Positions 62,827-64,000 of a stretch of 64,000 nt of DNA are shown piece by piece. Within the stretch, counting starts at the first letter, position 1; every line of letters begins with the position of its first letter. Source of the stretch: Onchocerca lupi (lineage: Eukaryota; Nematoda; Chromadorea; Rhabditida; Onchocercidae); the NCBI GenBank assembly GCA_028564675.1, contig JAOVVO010000390.1:1-64000 (forward strand). The letters run 5' to 3'. The position numbers and the translations under genes are program-made. Under the pieces are notes generated by a model. That model worked only from the letters and a program-made list of their open reading frames with translations. It was not told the DNA's origin and made no database searches.

Positions 62827-64000
62827 TTTCTTGTATTTCCTGACAATTCTTGAGAATATACTCAATTATCAACCCGTTAATTGGCCTCCTGAAACAGTAA
62901 TTATATTCAAATTCTCATAATTATTCTGTGCTGTTAACACAGGCCATTTGATCGTTTATAAATCTGATATTTTTTGACAATACTTCGTGTAGATATTATC
63001 GATGTTTGGAATTTTTAATTTCAAAATTCAGAATAAATTTTCAATCAAAAAATTCTTATTTATTAATACATAATTTTTTTATGCTCAGGTCAACTTATAT
63101 TCTTCCACTAAAGCAGTGTACGGTGAGAGCTTTCATTTGTTTTTAAAAAAAAAAACTGAACTTTTCACTTTCTGGATAAAGCACTGTCACTTTTATTAAT
63201 ATAGCCAACACAGCTCGCAATCCACAGCCTATAAGACAACTCTTCCAAGTTGACATTCCTATATCTCTTTGCAAATTTCATGAGATAGACCGTTATATTT
63301 ATGATTTATTTTGGAGAAGAAATGAAAAGGTGGAAAGACTCTTAGCGTGATAAATGATTCCTTCCGCGAACAAGATATCACTGACAAAATTTATTTGCAA
63401 AAATACATAGATTTCTCGAATGAAATAGATACAACAGCAAATCCATATAAATGAAATATGAAGCAAAAAATAGCGATAATTTGTGGAGAAAAAAGAGGTA
63501 TATCATAATTGCATATTCAAATAATCGACCAATACGTATGGTAACTCAAGCCTGCACAACTGTTCTGAGCATTATACACATGGAAGAATAAACCAAATAA
63601 TATGCAAGCTTCCAAATGAAATAAATAAACTAAAGGATCATTGAATGAAAAAAAAAAAAAAAAAAAAAAGGAAATAAAAATTTTTGGACTTTGAAATTTG
63701 AAAAAAAATGCAAAACTCGTAGAATCAACTGAAAAGCTATGAAGAGCTTTAGTAACTTAGAAATGTGCTAAAAAGAAGAATAAATACATGACTGTTGAAG
63801 TAACACGGAGAAAAAGAGCATAAAAAGTCATTAGCAAAGAGAAAATGTTCGTATCACGACCGTTCAAACTTCTTTAGTGCCATTTTCTATATAATAAATT
63901 TTAAAAAGCTGTAGCAATGATGAGATATTCTTTCTAGCTCTTAAGAAATATTCCGCTGCAAAGGGAACGATTAGAAAAACAAATCGAAAAGGTAAACATC
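62827..64000. other. upstream/intergenic, nothing seen
   Basis: AT-rich with poly-A and poly-T runs (for example 63649-63670). No supported exon on either strand. It likely includes the promoter of the minus-strand gene ending at 61167. Confidence 0.5.

Overview
The window looks like nuclear DNA of a nematode, most likely a filarial (clade III) worm. It is very AT-rich. Genes are split by many short AT-rich introns with GTAAGT-like donors and TTTTCAG or TTTTAG acceptors. Several start codons sit 0-4 bases after a splice acceptor, as expected for spliced-leader trans-splicing. Recognisable proteins are animal-type: GAPVD1/RME-6, NDUFV1, the PP2A scaffold subunit, RPP30, TRMT10C, NUDCD1. The species cannot be named from the sequence. 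No tRNA, rRNA, CRISPR or bacterial gene was recognised.

Left part (1-14.6 kb). A plus-strand gene for a ubiquitin-like plus AN1-zinc-finger protein (ZFAND4-like) ends at 4404. A minus-strand row follows, read right to left: NUDCD1 (14543-10540), the RNase P/MRP subunit RPP30 (9877-7970), a small unrecognised gene (7419 to about 6850), and a TRMT10C/MRPP1-like tRNA methyltransferase (6598 to about 5250). A nuclear RNase P subunit and a mitochondrial RNase P subunit thus share one strand and one neighbourhood.

Middle part (15-36.6 kb). This is gene-poor DNA crossed by one plus-strand gene with long introns. Fourteen to fifteen phase-consistent exons from 23468 to 36576 encode a mostly disordered protein of about 750 residues. 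Near its C-terminus it carries a motif resembling the phostensin/taperin PP1-binding module. I regard it as the least described gene here.

Right part (37.9-62.8 kb). Minus-strand genes are a TADA1-like SAGA subunit (39252-37891), the long GAPVD1/RME-6 gene with N-terminal RasGAP and C-terminal VPS9 domains (50561-40181), and complex I subunit NDUFV1 (54334-51091). On the plus strand is the PP2A A subunit (56003-59990), complete in 13 exons with one apparent GC-AG intron. A minus-strand Ser/Tyr/Arg-rich protein of unknown function (62826-61167) closes the window.

Three diverged copies of a 350-430 bp dispersed repeat occur at about 17.7, 26.8 and 55.1 kb. Two coding exons (3658-3660 and 5861-5866) appear to lack one base in an A/T run. 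That suggests homopolymer errors in the assembly, or less likely real frameshifts.
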